From Poecilobothrus nobilitatus (lineage: Eukaryota > Arthropoda > Insecta > Diptera > Dolichopodidae), in NCBI GenBank assembly GCA_947095535.1, contig OX352774.1, positions 8,556,001 through 8,620,000 of the forward strand: a stretch of DNA of 64,000 nt, read 5' to 3'. The notes beneath the pieces were generated by a model. The model was given only the letters and a program-made list of their open reading frames with translations. It was not told the DNA's origin and did no database searches. Positions 1 to 11,900 of the stretch are shown here, in pieces. Position numbers and translations under genes: made by a program. Each line of letters begins with the position of its first letter. Within the stretch, counting starts at the first letter, position 1.

Positions 1-1284
1 TAATTTAGTTTTTTTTTCAAAAGTTGAGTTTTTAAAACATCTCACTAAATCTCTTTATTTTTATAAAAGCAACTAAAAAATACAAAACATAAAAACAAAC
101 AAAAAAAAAAAAAAACAAGATTTTAAAAATTCAGATTTTGAGAAAACAATTAAAAACCGAAAACTTTAAAAACCGAAATTTTGCGATATGAGCATTTGTA
201 ACTAACCAGTTTAAATTCCAAGACAGTGTGGCTCAGCTTACAGAAAATCAATTTATTCCAAATATTCTTAAAAGTTTTAATGGAGGAGAATATTATGTAT
301 ATGAATAGTTCGGCGGTTCGTGGATATTAACATCTTTGTTTATCAAATTTGTAAAATCTGAATTAGGATCAATCAGAGAGTTAGGAAATAAAAATGAATT
401 TAAACATAAAATCCATTTTTATTTTCTAGCTATGGGATTTTCTTGACCAAACAGTCCTTTAGTGCCAAAGATTGGTTATCCTTGATTAATTTTTCAAATA
501 AGCGAGGTAAGATTTTGACAGTCTTGCACGGTCATATATGATACTATTCGTACCTCTGTTTTATGTTACCTTTATTTGATTCCCATCTACTCTTCCACAA
601 AAAAAAAAATGTACACAGTTTTCCTCTGCTTGACATAATTAATTTTTTTATACATTTTAATTTTATTGTTGATAACGACCTTATTATATTATTATATATT
701 TCGTATTTTCAACCCTCAAATATATTTAAGGACAACCAATTTTTAATTAAGAGTATTAATTAATTTTTTTTGTTTTTTTTTTTGCACAATTTAAAAATAT
801 TCTCGTTGACACGTACTATACATTTAATTAAAATATTACATTAAAATGGAAAAAAAAAAGACCAAAATAGAAATTAAATTTTCTAGAACGGAATGAAAAA
901 TGGTTTCGTTTTTTTTTTGTAAAAAACAACAAAAATATAAGAAAAAATCTGAAGATAAAATTTACAATTAAATAACATTACAATTATTTGGGATATATAA
1001 TTTACCAGACCGTATATTCATTGCATATAAAAGAAGACAAGGTGATTGATGAAATAAAATTAACATCGTAAATTGAATATTTTTCTTTTAAAAATTAACG
1101 CGAGTTTTAAAAGTTTTTTAAGGAAGAAAATTAAACTTCTAAAACTTCCGAATCGAGAAGATTAATACTTCTAAAAAAAATTTCTTCAACCTAAAAAGTT
1201 TACAGTAAAAAGTATATTGAAACTTTAAGAATAAATAATTATAAAAACATTCACAAGTATATCAATCTTTCACTTGTTATGTTA
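1..1284. other. AT-rich stretch, no gene seen
   Basis: Homopolymer-rich DNA with no open frame that resembles a known protein. A 66-residue frame near 563-763 is low-complexity hydrophobic sequence of the kind produced by T-rich DNA and is not called a gene. No repeat boundary is visible. Confidence 0.6.
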
Positions 1285-1500
1285 AAGTCTAGCTCTTGCT
1301 CTTGTTTCTGAAGAAATTCTTCTTAAAAAACCTCTTCGATATGTCGGAATTATAGACTTAATAAATTTACAGCGGTTTTTAAGAAGCTCCCAATGGTTTA
1401 ATTAAGAAAAATACTAACCCATGGCATCACAATGGGCCTAAACTGACCTAAGTATGCATCTGGAGCCTCTACTTACCTAACAAGCTAGTACCTATCTAAA
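1285..1500 (+). mobile_element. 3'-end relic of an RNase H-type non-LTR retrotransposon
   Basis: This is the last piece of a LINE polyprotein plus its 3' UTR. Read with one frame break, about 1304-1362 gives KKFFLKNLFDMSEL and about 1364-1405 gives NLQRFLRSSQWFN followed by TAA (1403-1405). That is the usual C-terminal ending of insect LINEs of the I/R1-like, RNase H-encoding group. It parallels the C-terminus of the better preserved copy at 41,779-42,350, which ends in LSELSEHR...LNCLGWI. Beyond the stop, ATGGCATCACAATGGGCC (1421-1438) and a CTTACCTAAC-type tail resemble the 3' UTR of that group and echo the GTGGTATCAAAATG segment of the other copy. Nothing upstream of about 1285 is recognisable, so the copy is 5'-truncated and dead. 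The group is inferred from motifs; the exact family is unknown. Confidence 0.6.
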
Positions 1501-2744
1501 AATATTCGTAGAAATTAAGAAACATAAAGTATGTAGTGAAGGAACCAACAGAATTGGGCTGTTAATTAGAACAAACGGTGATTGTGAATGTTATAAACTT
1601 TGCAATATTACCAATTTATTGGTTTTTCAATTGTCGATTAAAAATTATTTAAAACTAAAAAATTTAGATCTCAATTTATAGATCTTAAGTCAACTTATGA
1701 TTATTTTGTCAGTTTATTATTTGAAAGTTTTTCAATATGATTCAATATGATCTCAATTTACATTTATAGTAATTTAATAAATTCTTTAATGATCATTTTA
1801 CTTATTTTATTTTTAATTTTCAAACAAGATTTGAGGAAAAATAAAACAAATTAGCAAAATAATAAAAATAATAAAAGTTAACAAAAAGTAAAAAAAAAAG
1901 TTAAGTGGTGACGTTTTTTATATTTTATATAATTCATTCATATGTTCTTCACGTTTATATGACGTAGGTATAAGCCTTATTTTTCTTTAAAGTTATTTAT
2001 TTTCGCGAATTATTTTGCCAACACTTAGCGCGTGTATTGTCAAAATTTTCAATAAAAGAAAAACTTTTTTTTTTATATGTATATGTTTACTTAAAAAAAA
2101 TCGATTTTTGTTTTTTTTTTTTTGAAAATCAATTATAAAATTGAAAAAAGTTTATACAAATCGGATTGAATACAAAGAAACGTATTATATACTGTAGGAA
2201 CATTACGCCTAATCAATATTTTAAACAGATTGTAAAGACGTTGTGCAAATTACAATATGAATTACAGGTTTTTTTAATTATGCACAAAAATATTTTAAAA
2301 AATTAAAAGCATTTCATAAACGACCACAATTAATAAATAAATAAATCATTAATAAAAAAAACCATGAAATAAATCAAAAATAAAACATTTTGCATTTTAA
2401 AGCCGATGCATGATTGATTCAATGCCCTTTTCTGAACTATTTGAATTAAATTTCTAAATAAATAGATTAATGCTTAATAGGTTTTATACATGATAGGAAT
2501 AAAAGGCTTTTTCTAATAACATTTAAGTAATATTGCTAACTAGTATTTTTATTTCATAAAATTTGAATTCTTTATACCCATAAAATATTTAAAATGAAAA
2601 CGAAAATATCCTAATAATTTAAAAAGAGATTTTGATTCCCTAACCTTCCCTTGTGCAAACAGTAACTATATTAGCATTAAAACATCTTAAATCTAATTAT
2701 TTTTTTTCTACTCCCTTTGAGAGAATGAGGCTTTCACAAAGTCA
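1500..2744. other. AT-rich stretch, no gene seen
   Basis: No coding signal. Short direct repeats occur (for example TTCAATATGA twice near 1733-1752). A-rich segments are common. No element boundary was found. Confidence 0.6.
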
Positions 2745-3600
2745 CGACATCTAATTCTATTTTTGGTTATTAATTTAACTTCTGCCTACTTTACTAATCT
2801 TCCATGCCTATTGATGTTTTCCGTTCTGTTTCCATTTTTTTTTCCAATTGTTCTTTTCCATGTTTTTGTTACTCTGTCTATTTTTCTTCTTCCCTGTGCG
2901 TTTGAGTCTAATGCATGTTTAGCAATAAAGTCTCTTCTCAGAATGTGTCCTAACCACCTGTACTACATTATGTATGTGTCCTATCCACCTATATTTTATT
3001 TTGTATGTGTCCTACTCACCTGTATTTCTTTTTTCTTATTTGTATGCAAATAGGCTCTTTTTATGTTACATAAGCTACAATTCTTCATTTAGATATTCTT
3101 TGTGGCCAAAAGATCCTGCATATAATACGAAAATATTTGTTGATGAAATCTGGCAGCTTGTTTATATGGCGTTCGTTTATTAGCTAAATTTCGCTGCCAT
3201 ATAAGAGAATTGATTTTACGCAGAAGTCAAATATTCTGATTTTTGTTGTCCTGGCTATTTGTGTAAAACTTTGTATTTTGCATAATCTGCCGATAGCTGC
3301 TCTTGCCAGATTTAATCTGTTTGTTATGTCTTCGCTTATATTTCCATTTTTTGTTATCATGCTTCAATGGTAGTTGAAGTTTTCCACATCTTCTATTGGT
3401 GTGTCTCCAAATTGTGATGCTAATTGCACTTTTCGTATATATTTTTATCAATTTTCTTTTTCTCATATTTATTTCGAATCCTAGTTCTGCTGCACATCCC
3501 TTCATTCCATTTATCTTTTCTTCTAATTTTTGTTGCGTATATATATGTGTAAGTAGTCATATATCATCCGCCAACGAATTATTACACGTTGGCTTAAATT
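2745..3600 (-). mobile_element. Degenerate RTE-like LINE fragment, reverse transcriptase C-terminal half
   Basis: Read on the minus strand, several frames together give the C-terminal half of a non-LTR reverse transcriptase. In order (high to low coordinate) they are: SLADDI then a TGA stop (about 3560-3576; this is the catalytic ADD box), KLEEKINGMKGCAAELGFEIN, then after a frame break GNISEDITNRLNLARAAIGR, RIFDFCVKSILLYGSE (about 3190-3240), INKYFRIICRIFWPQRIS (about 3095-3150), RWLGHILRRD (about 2930-2958) and ALDSNAQGRRK (about 2880-2914). This order (ADD, R..ARAA.GRL, LLYG-ET, INKCLR-I--WP, GH-LR, ALDWNPQG-RK) is typical of RTE-type endonuclease-reverse transcriptase proteins. At least two in-frame stops and two frameshifts make it a pseudogene. 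The endonuclease and the first part of the RT are missing. An intact minus-strand frame of 92 residues (3227-3505) is only a fragment of it. Confidence 0.8.
2943..3035. repeat. 31-bp unit repeated three times inside the LINE relic
   Basis: ATGTGTCCTAACCACCTGTA (2943), ATGTGTCCTATCCACCTATA (2974) and ATGTGTCCTACTCACCTGTA (3005) start exactly 31 bp apart. The first unit covers the WLGH codons of the relic, so the triplication probably happened after insertion. Confidence 0.75.
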
Positions 3601-3699
3601 CTCACAAATTCATAGAGTATTTATCATTTTCTACTCATCTATATACAGTTCCTTTCAATGTTTCCCATTTATACTCGTGAAAAAAAATCATATATATAA

Positions 3700-5956
3700 T
3701 AACACCAAGACATTGTAACATACACCTTCCTACAAACATTTTGATAAATTTTCCATTTTCTAAAGGATTTTTTTTTAATTTAATTTTTGAATTGATATTG
3801 ACAAATAAAAATTACATAAAATATTAAATAATTGTTTACAATTAATTTATTAATTGCATTTTATTTTAAATCTAAAACAAGTGATGATTTTCGAATCAAG
3901 CTTAAAATTAAAAATTTCATCAAGAATCAAACCTGAATCCTTAAATTATAATAATGATGTCATCTAATACTAAACCATTAAACATCTAACAAATTAATCA
4001 AAAAAAAATAAAATAAAATAAAGAAAATCAGGAAAATTCTTAAAGAATTAATAATAGTCATTCAAAAATATATACAAATACTTTAACTATATAATAATCT
4101 ATATATATACATACATATATATATATATATACATATACTATAAGTGTCAACTTTTGAATCATTTAACGAAGAAAATAAAATAAAATTTTTTTTTTTTTAA
4201 ATAAAAACGTTTTGTTTTTTATTTTTGTTTTCATTTTTTCCGCCTTTTTTTTTATTTTTGTTTTATTAATTTTATTTTAAAATAAATATCGCGAATCGCG
4301 ATGCGTGATAAAATATTATAACACGAAAAAAAAAAAAAACTAAATTTAAGTCTATATATAATACAAAATTTAATATTATTATAGTAAAAATGGAAAATAT
4401 GAAAACAAAAAAAAAAAAAATAAAAAAAAATAAGGTTATTCAGTTTTTTTTTTTTTTGCAAAAATGAAAATATAAAATATTTATATTTAAACCAAAAAAA
4501 AAAAGAAATTAATAAAATATTTTTCATATTAAAAGAAATTATTAATCTTTTATTTTTGATTGTGTATTCCCGGAAAAAAAGATATTAAAATAGGTTAATT
4601 ATAAGATTCTTTTTTTTTATATAACATTTTTATTTATTAATAAAAATGTACTTTTTTTTTTATTTTCAAGGATAATTACAAATTTTTACTTTATTCTGTT
4701 GAAAATCTTTAATCTTTAAGAAGATCTTAATTCAAGATATTGTGGATTTAAAAATTTATTTACCACTAGCGAACCGATTTTTATTTTATTTTTTTTTTTC
4801 CTATACTTTTCATCCTACTCTCCATATTACAATAATCAAAGTTAATATTGAATCGATTAAGTCGAAATGTATTCAAACCGCTTAAACCATTCTGAATAAT
4901 ATGATTTGTCATGACTTTTAAAATTAAAATTGGATATTTTCTCAAGTGAGTCTAATTGTTTTCATAATTGAAAATAAAATAATAATCACTGAAAAATAAA
5001 ATTTTCAGAATAAGATTGCTTAAGTGTCTACCATTTAAATTCGTCCAATAATCATTATCAAGCTGCCTTTGTTTTAACCAGGTTTTATAGATTTAATAGA
5101 TCTATTTATTCTATATGATCATTTGATCATTTGATCTATAGATCATTTTAACCAGATTTTATAGATTTGTATGATATACGAATTAATTGAAAAACTCACT
5201 TAGACTACATTGAATTTTTAGGATTACACCGTTTTAAAGCTCTTTGTAAACATTTTTGGTTAACTGTCAAAAAAACTTAGAGTCATCTTTCATATAAATT
5301 CTTCATTGTATTATGTAATATCTTATATATTATAAGATATACGCCTTGCAATGTCAACTAACTCATTAATTTTTTAATTTCAGAATTTTGAAAATTCAGA
5401 ATTGAATTGTCGAATATTGCCTTTCATACAAGTGTCCATATTAAATATAAAAATAATCAAAATTTTATGATTTTGATTAGGGAAATATACGTTTAAAGAT
5501 TTTTTTCAATACCATTATTAAATTTATTTTTTTCTTAATGCATGTTCCTATATATGTACACAACACACATATTCAACCAACCATACATACATATTTACAT
5601 ATTAAGGTGCAAAAATACAAAATATAATATGGAATATTATAATATTATAATTGCTCTTGATACTGAGTTTCAATGTAGATCAAGTCAAGTAGCTTACCTT
5701 CATAAATATAAAAACAATATATGAATACATACATATATACATATATTATGTACACATATAGTATCTATATATGCAAATAATGACATATTTTTATACGCTG
5801 ATGTTTACAGAAAAGAAAAAATTAAACGTTTAACATTTTAGATATGAGTTAAATGGTTAAATAAAATACAAATTTTACAGTGTGTTACAAAAGTAAAAAA
5901 CTATTAATTAGGTAAATATCGTGAAAATATATTTCTTGAAAAGAATTAAATAATTA
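3700..5956. other. AT-rich stretch, no gene seen
   Basis: Holds (TA)/(CATA) runs near 4100-4135 and long A/T homopolymers at 4190-4500. A near-direct repeat of TTTAACCAGRTTTTATAGAT lies at about 5075 and 5147, separated by a TGATCATTTGATCATTTGATC patch. Minus-strand frames here are Phe/Lys-rich low complexity. Confidence 0.55.
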
Positions 5957-6859
5957 AAAGTGTCTAATGTATTAAAATAAAATCACAAAATTCCAAAAAC
6001 AAAATTCTAAATTACAAAATTCCAAAATGCTAATTGTTACTCTTGCGAATTGAAGTACTAACTACTTGGAAGAAACTCAAAAAAATCTTGAATAAAAAAT
6101 GTTTATATATAAAAGATATACCTGCATATTATATATTTTTTTTCTATTTTTAACCAACTCTAAAGCCTTTAATATCCAACCAACTCTATATATTTTAACA
6201 TCAAAGAACTTAAAATAGTGGAGGCTGCCACCCACAAACTCTAAAATCCCGGCAATTATTTTCGTACAAACATCAATAAACAAACCATTGACAATTTTTA
6301 TGAATTAAAATATTTTTATTTATTTTTTTGTTTAGGTATATAAAAAATTTTCAATTTTGGGATTTTGGGATTTTGTGATTTGGGATTATGCAATTTAAGG
6401 TTAATTTTCATGAAGAAAAATATCGACGATATTTGTTAGAGCATAAGTAGAAGATACAAAAACACTACTTGTGTGACAGAGAAAAAAAAACAAAAATATC
6501 GGACAAATTAACAATAAAATTGTACAAGCGTTCAGAAAATATCGGAGATATGCCATAATATCGGATGAAATTTAGTTCGCTGTAGCTAAATTTTTTATAA
6601 GTATCTTTGATATTTTTAACACATACGTAAAAAATGTGTATACCACACAAAAAAATGGGCTAACGTTCTTATGGATACATGTCATTTGAATTCATTATTT
6701 TTCTCCCTCTTTCCTATTGGTAGTATTACATATAGTTTACTCTTTCTAAACATCCGATATCGGAAAATTAGCCATTAGGATAATGATTTTAAATTTTAAA
6801 AATTTTTGGAATTTTGTTTCTTTATTGGTATTTTTAGAAATGGAATTTCGAGACACTTT
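5957..6859. mobile_element. Candidate non-autonomous TIR element
   Basis: The 9-mer AAAGTGTCT (5957-5965) is inverted as AGACACTTT (6851-6859). Just inside, the 15-mer ACAAAATTCCAAAAA (5985-5999) is inverted perfectly at 6803-6817. Two nested inverted pairs in the right order about 900 bp apart suggest the ends of a MITE-like element. The interior has GGGATTTT-type short tandem units (about 6355-6390) and several ATATCGG words. No transposase frame is present and no clear target-site duplication was seen, so this may still be chance in AT-rich DNA. Confidence 0.35.
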
Positions 6860-6861
6860 CA

Positions 6862-8400
6862 TTAACAAAGTAGTATCTAAATAAAATTGCATTAATTTAC
6901 TATACGAAAAGCATTCAATGCCTCACAAGGTCCAGTAAAAAAAAAGAAGCAATCTATTTTTGATATTGACTGTATGGATTTATAATTGCATTAAAATATT
7001 TTTTACAAAAAAAAGAGCAAAATCAAGTTCAAGTCTTCCATACAAGAATTAAAAATACTTAATATTTAACTGCCGGCTATTAAGATAAATGTATATATAC
7101 ATAATATATACATATCAGAATGCATACGCATTCATAATACATATATATATATATTCATATGTAAGCATAAAATATGTAAATATAGTTTTTTTTTTTTTTA
7201 CAATAGAAATTAAAAATAGATTTTAAATGTGCATACTGCATATTACAAGTATTGAAGGCGATTAAACAAAAAAAAAATCTTAAGTTGTTTCGGAACGTCT
7301 TCTATATAAACTGAAAATACCTTTAATGTTATTTTTAAGAATACATACAATATGTATTTTTAATTTAATGTTCTTAGAAATTTCAAACCAAATAAAATGA
7401 TTTCAATAAAATCTTATGGAAGCATTTTATAATATAATTTCAATTTTGTTCTGGATTAACTTAAGTTTTCGTAAATGAACAGGCCAGATATTTTTGTTCG
7501 ATCATAACAATAATTTTTAAAGTTTAAATTAAAAAAAAAAAAAAAAAAATCAGCGATTTTAATTAAAATTCAACTCACGTTACACGTATAACTTCAAAAA
7601 TTTGTTAACATAATCGTAAGATTTTTTTTTTTGTTATTCCAAAATTTAATTTTCCATTTATTTACTACAGCAGTATTGTAACTATACGGTTATAAAGTTA
7701 CAAGTTTAAAACAGTTAATCTATAGTAAGACAACTGTAGTTTGAAAATATACAAATAATATACGCGTACCTATATGTATTACCGTCATATTTTTAAAATT
7801 AAATTAAAATAAAATCAATGAAGAGGTTAAAATGAAAAAAAAAATGTTTCTCTGTTTTGAGAAGTGGTTCATCAGAGAATTGTGGTATATACTTCTAGGT
7901 TGATAAGATGCTCCATGAGGAGCATCTGTTTTAGTACACTATTGAAAGCTTTTCAATCTATAATGCGTAGGTGTAACATAAAGGAGTAAATGGTCTCTGG
8001 CTGACATTTTATCAACAAGCTAATTTCTTACTTACATAAGTATTAGTAAAAAAACAAGAAGATATGCCATGCATTTGTGAATTTATATAAAAGAAAGGCA
8101 ATACTATATGTAACATAATTTTATAATTCACACTTTTAAAAGTTCCATTAAGCTGATAACAAATATGAATTAAAAAAAATAAATGTAAGCCTTTATGTTT
8201 TTTTCAAACAATTGTACTGTTGTACAATTGTAGTAAACTATTGAATGAAAATTTAGTATTTTTTTTTTTGCAGTCCAAAACTGCATTTTAACATGTAAAC
8301 AATTAATAAAATTAAAGTAAATAACTCCCATATTAACTATCTATATTTGTACCTATGTATTTATGTTTATTTTTTTATGTTTGTAAACACACCCGTACAA
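6862..8400. other. AT-rich stretch with a short perfect hairpin
   Basis: No gene. At about 7909-7930 AGATGCTCC and GGAGCATCT are separated by 4 nt (ATGA), a 9-bp GC-containing stem. The surroundings (7840-8030) are somewhat less AT-biased than the flanks and could be an old insertion that I cannot identify. Confidence 0.5.
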
Positions 8401-8404
8401 TATT

Positions 8405-8965
8405 GTTTTTTTTTTAAAAAAAATTTTAAAAATTTGCTTATTATAGTTTCAACCTGCCCGTCCCTTTGTTTACAAAATTTCTAGTTTCGACACCATTTAA
8501 GTTGTAGTTTAAGTTAATTATAAAAATTGTTGTTTAAGTTAATTAAAAAATTAATGCTCTAGAAAAACTTTTTTATGTAGCTCCGCTCATTGCGAAGCTG
8601 CAGCCTTCAAAGTTCGAAAAACCCTATTTTCAAATATTTATATGTATATCTCAAGTTCAGTCTAAAAAAATTTTCACGTAAAACAACAACACGAAATGTT
8701 TTAGTCATTAATCATTTTTTTGCAATTTATTATTAAATTTGCCGTTATATGAATAAAATATTTTGCATTTTGGTTCTCCGTATCTTCAGAACATTTTCAG
8801 TTTTTAGAAAAATGTTTACACTTCCTCCTGTTTAAGAGTTATTAGCGGAAAAAATTGAAAATTTTCAATTTTTAGACATCTATAACGTGGAGAACTTATG
8901 TGCAAATTTATGATATAAAAACATGAAAATTAAAGCTCTTAAGTCTTAATTATTCGAATACTTTT
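8405..8965 (-). repeat. Repeat A, copy 1 (minus orientation)
   Basis: In reverse complement this matches the right part of the long copy at 56,450-57,664. Shared landmarks, in order, are CTTTAATTTTCATG, AAAATTTTCAATTTTTTCC, the GGCTGCAGCTTCGCAATGAG block, GTAAACAAAGGGACGGGCAG, and the terminal GAAACTATAATAAGCA followed by an A/T tract. Divergence is high, so this is an old copy. It is non-coding. Confidence 0.65.
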
Positions 8966-11900
8966 TATTGTTTTTTTTTTTTTGAAAATGTGCATCTTTA
9001 AGAACTTATATAGTTTTGCATAACTACTGCCTTGTTTTTTTTTGCTTCAATTTTTATTCTTATTCTTCACATTTTTTTTACTCACAAAAAAAAAAATGCA
9101 TAATCATGTTTCACGGAAAAAAAATAAAATCTAAATGACATTAACACTTATATAAATATAACGTCTTATTGTATGTTACGCTTACGACGTACATACGTGT
9201 AAGTAAAGTACATATGCACTATGCACTATGCACATGTAATTTGAAATATTTTCACAATAATCACAAAATATTGAAAAAAAATTTTTTTTTTTTTTATCAA
9301 TGATCATTTATTATTCCTATAGAAAGACGTTATAACATACAGTACATGTTATGTACAAGAGAAAATCAAAACATATATGTAGGTACATACCGATTACCGG
9401 TTAATGAATGCGTACATCTTATTCACATACATATATTTTATACTTAAATGAGAAAAATACCTTTGTACCTTTTTATACTAGGTACCTTGTACCTATTTTC
9501 TTTTTTTGGATCTCGCTCTCTTAATTTTTTATTATTATATTTACGATTATTATTATTATTATTATAAGATTCCGCACCGGCTACCGCACGCACATACCAC
9601 GTGATTTATAAAATTTTATGTATGAAACATGAATGAAATAAAACACAAAAAAGAAATTGTTTATCAAAAAAAAAAAATATATAACTAAATAAAAAATGAG
9701 AACAATAATAATAACGATCAGAAAAAAAAAACATATTTTTTAACTCGGAAAAATTACAATACATTGTCTCTATATATCATCAGCATGTGTGTGTATGTTA
9801 TTATACTTAATAAAATGTATAATAAGTATGTAGAAATGAATGAAATATCGAATAAATAATAAATGGTCAAATGTTTATATCACGATTTTATCAATATCAA
9901 AAACATTTTATTTTTATGTACTTTGAATTATATACTTAGGCACAATGTATGTACGTAGCACAATTTATGCATACGTGCATATGCATAATATTTCAAAGTA
10001 ATATTATATTGTATTAATGAACATATCTATATATTTTAGTTCCGTTTAATCTAAACCCGATTTTTTTTTTTTTCAGTGATTTATTAAAAAAACTTACATT
10101 GTACTACAAACACTTAATTTTAATATGAAACAAGTTTGATAAAAGACAATAAAATAAGATATAACTTTCTTTTTTTTTTCTTTTTGTTCTTTATTTTATT
10201 AAAAAAACCTGATAAAACTTAATTATTGATTTGCAACATATTCGATTCTACTACTGGATGTGTTCTAATTTAAATGCATGTAAATTGTTTGATTGGTTAT
10301 GTTTACAGTATAATAATGTGTATTGTGTATACTACAAACATTATACAACAAACAATAAGTATGGTATGATGGTCGTAAGATCATACATAATTTTTTTTGT
10401 ATTATCTGTCATACTTAAATTAAATATAAAAATTTTTTTTATACATAAGCGCAAGGTAATCAAAAAAAAAAAGAACCATAAAATATTATTTTTTCAATTG
10501 CATAAAATTTTCGAAAAACAAATAAAATAAACACTAAATTTATTACATACAATTAAAATTCAATAAACAAAAAAATGCCGGTGATCTACTTCGAATTTTC
10601 GAGGCATATAAATATTGCTCTCTTCAAGTCTTCTCTTCACCAGTTCTCATACAAATTATGAAATATCTGAGAGACAGGGAGTGGGTATATATTGTATTTA
10701 TATCCAAAATAAATTAATTATGTATATATATATATATAAACAATTTATTACTGAGAGCTTTTCGAAATAAATAATTTAAAGAAATTATTAATTAAAGCAT
10801 TCAATATATGTTTTTTTGTTTATAATACCAAAAATATTTTGTTTTTTAGCTGTGAAATCCAAATTTTATTAGGAAACATGAAGCAAAAACTTTATTTGGC
10901 TATATTAAAAACAAAAATGATCTTCAACTAGGCTGGTTTAGTCTTAGTTTATTAAAGATATAAAAAAAAGATTTTATTTCAAAGTTCGAATAGCTCACGG
11001 ATTTAAGTTTTATATTATATTAGTGCACCAATTGGTGTTAGAGGTAGCATATTTGAAGTTAAAAAAAAAGAAAATTTTAAGCTTTATGTTTTTATGTCAA
11101 TAAACAATTAAATATACAAAACTTATTCATACTAAAAAAATTTTCGCGAAAACGATGTTTCAATTTGAATTAAATTGATATGATTGATAAAATTATACAT
11201 AGGTAACTTTCTTTTTTCTGCTCGAAATGATTTAAAATCATATTGCAAACTAAAGCTATCTTCTAAATGAAATTGAAAAAGGAAATAAACATCTTATTTT
11301 TCACAAAATGAATATTTTTATTCAATTAATATATCCTTAATTTTAAATTTAAATTGTATGTAAATTATTTTAATGTGAGTGTTTACTTTAGCTTTTTTAT
11401 GTTTCAGTTATGTTATAAAAAACTTTGGTCAATTTTAAACCTTAAAAATTGTTAGTTGAAAATGTGTGATATACTTTCAAAAAGCAAGTTGTAAAACGAA
11501 AAAAATTCAAATTAAAAGAAGTACCGGTTGACCCTTACCCTTTGTTTTTTATTCTACCAAATGTATGTAATAAAGTAATGTAAGAAAAATGGATTTATTC
11601 TACCACATTAATATGGTATTTTTCTTTCTTACCCTATTGTTACCAAATTAAATATTTTGTTATTTTTTATTCGCTCTTTCTTAACTCTGATAACGATAAC
11701 AACACAAAAATTTCTTTTTGTAATCGTATATAAAAATAAAAAAAAATGTATATATATATGTATTATTGTTTTATATACGAATGGTAGTGTATATGTAAAA
11801 TAGAGTAAAATTTATAAATAAGTACATATAAAATATATATGTATATATAAAAAAAATATTTAAAGCATATATGAAATGAATTGCATTAATGCTACCTATT

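Noticed and set aside
4100..4135. Origin or CRISPR-like array in TATACATA tracts
   Set aside because: Simple-sequence repeats typical of fly intergenic DNA; no regular repeat-spacer pattern anywhere in the window.
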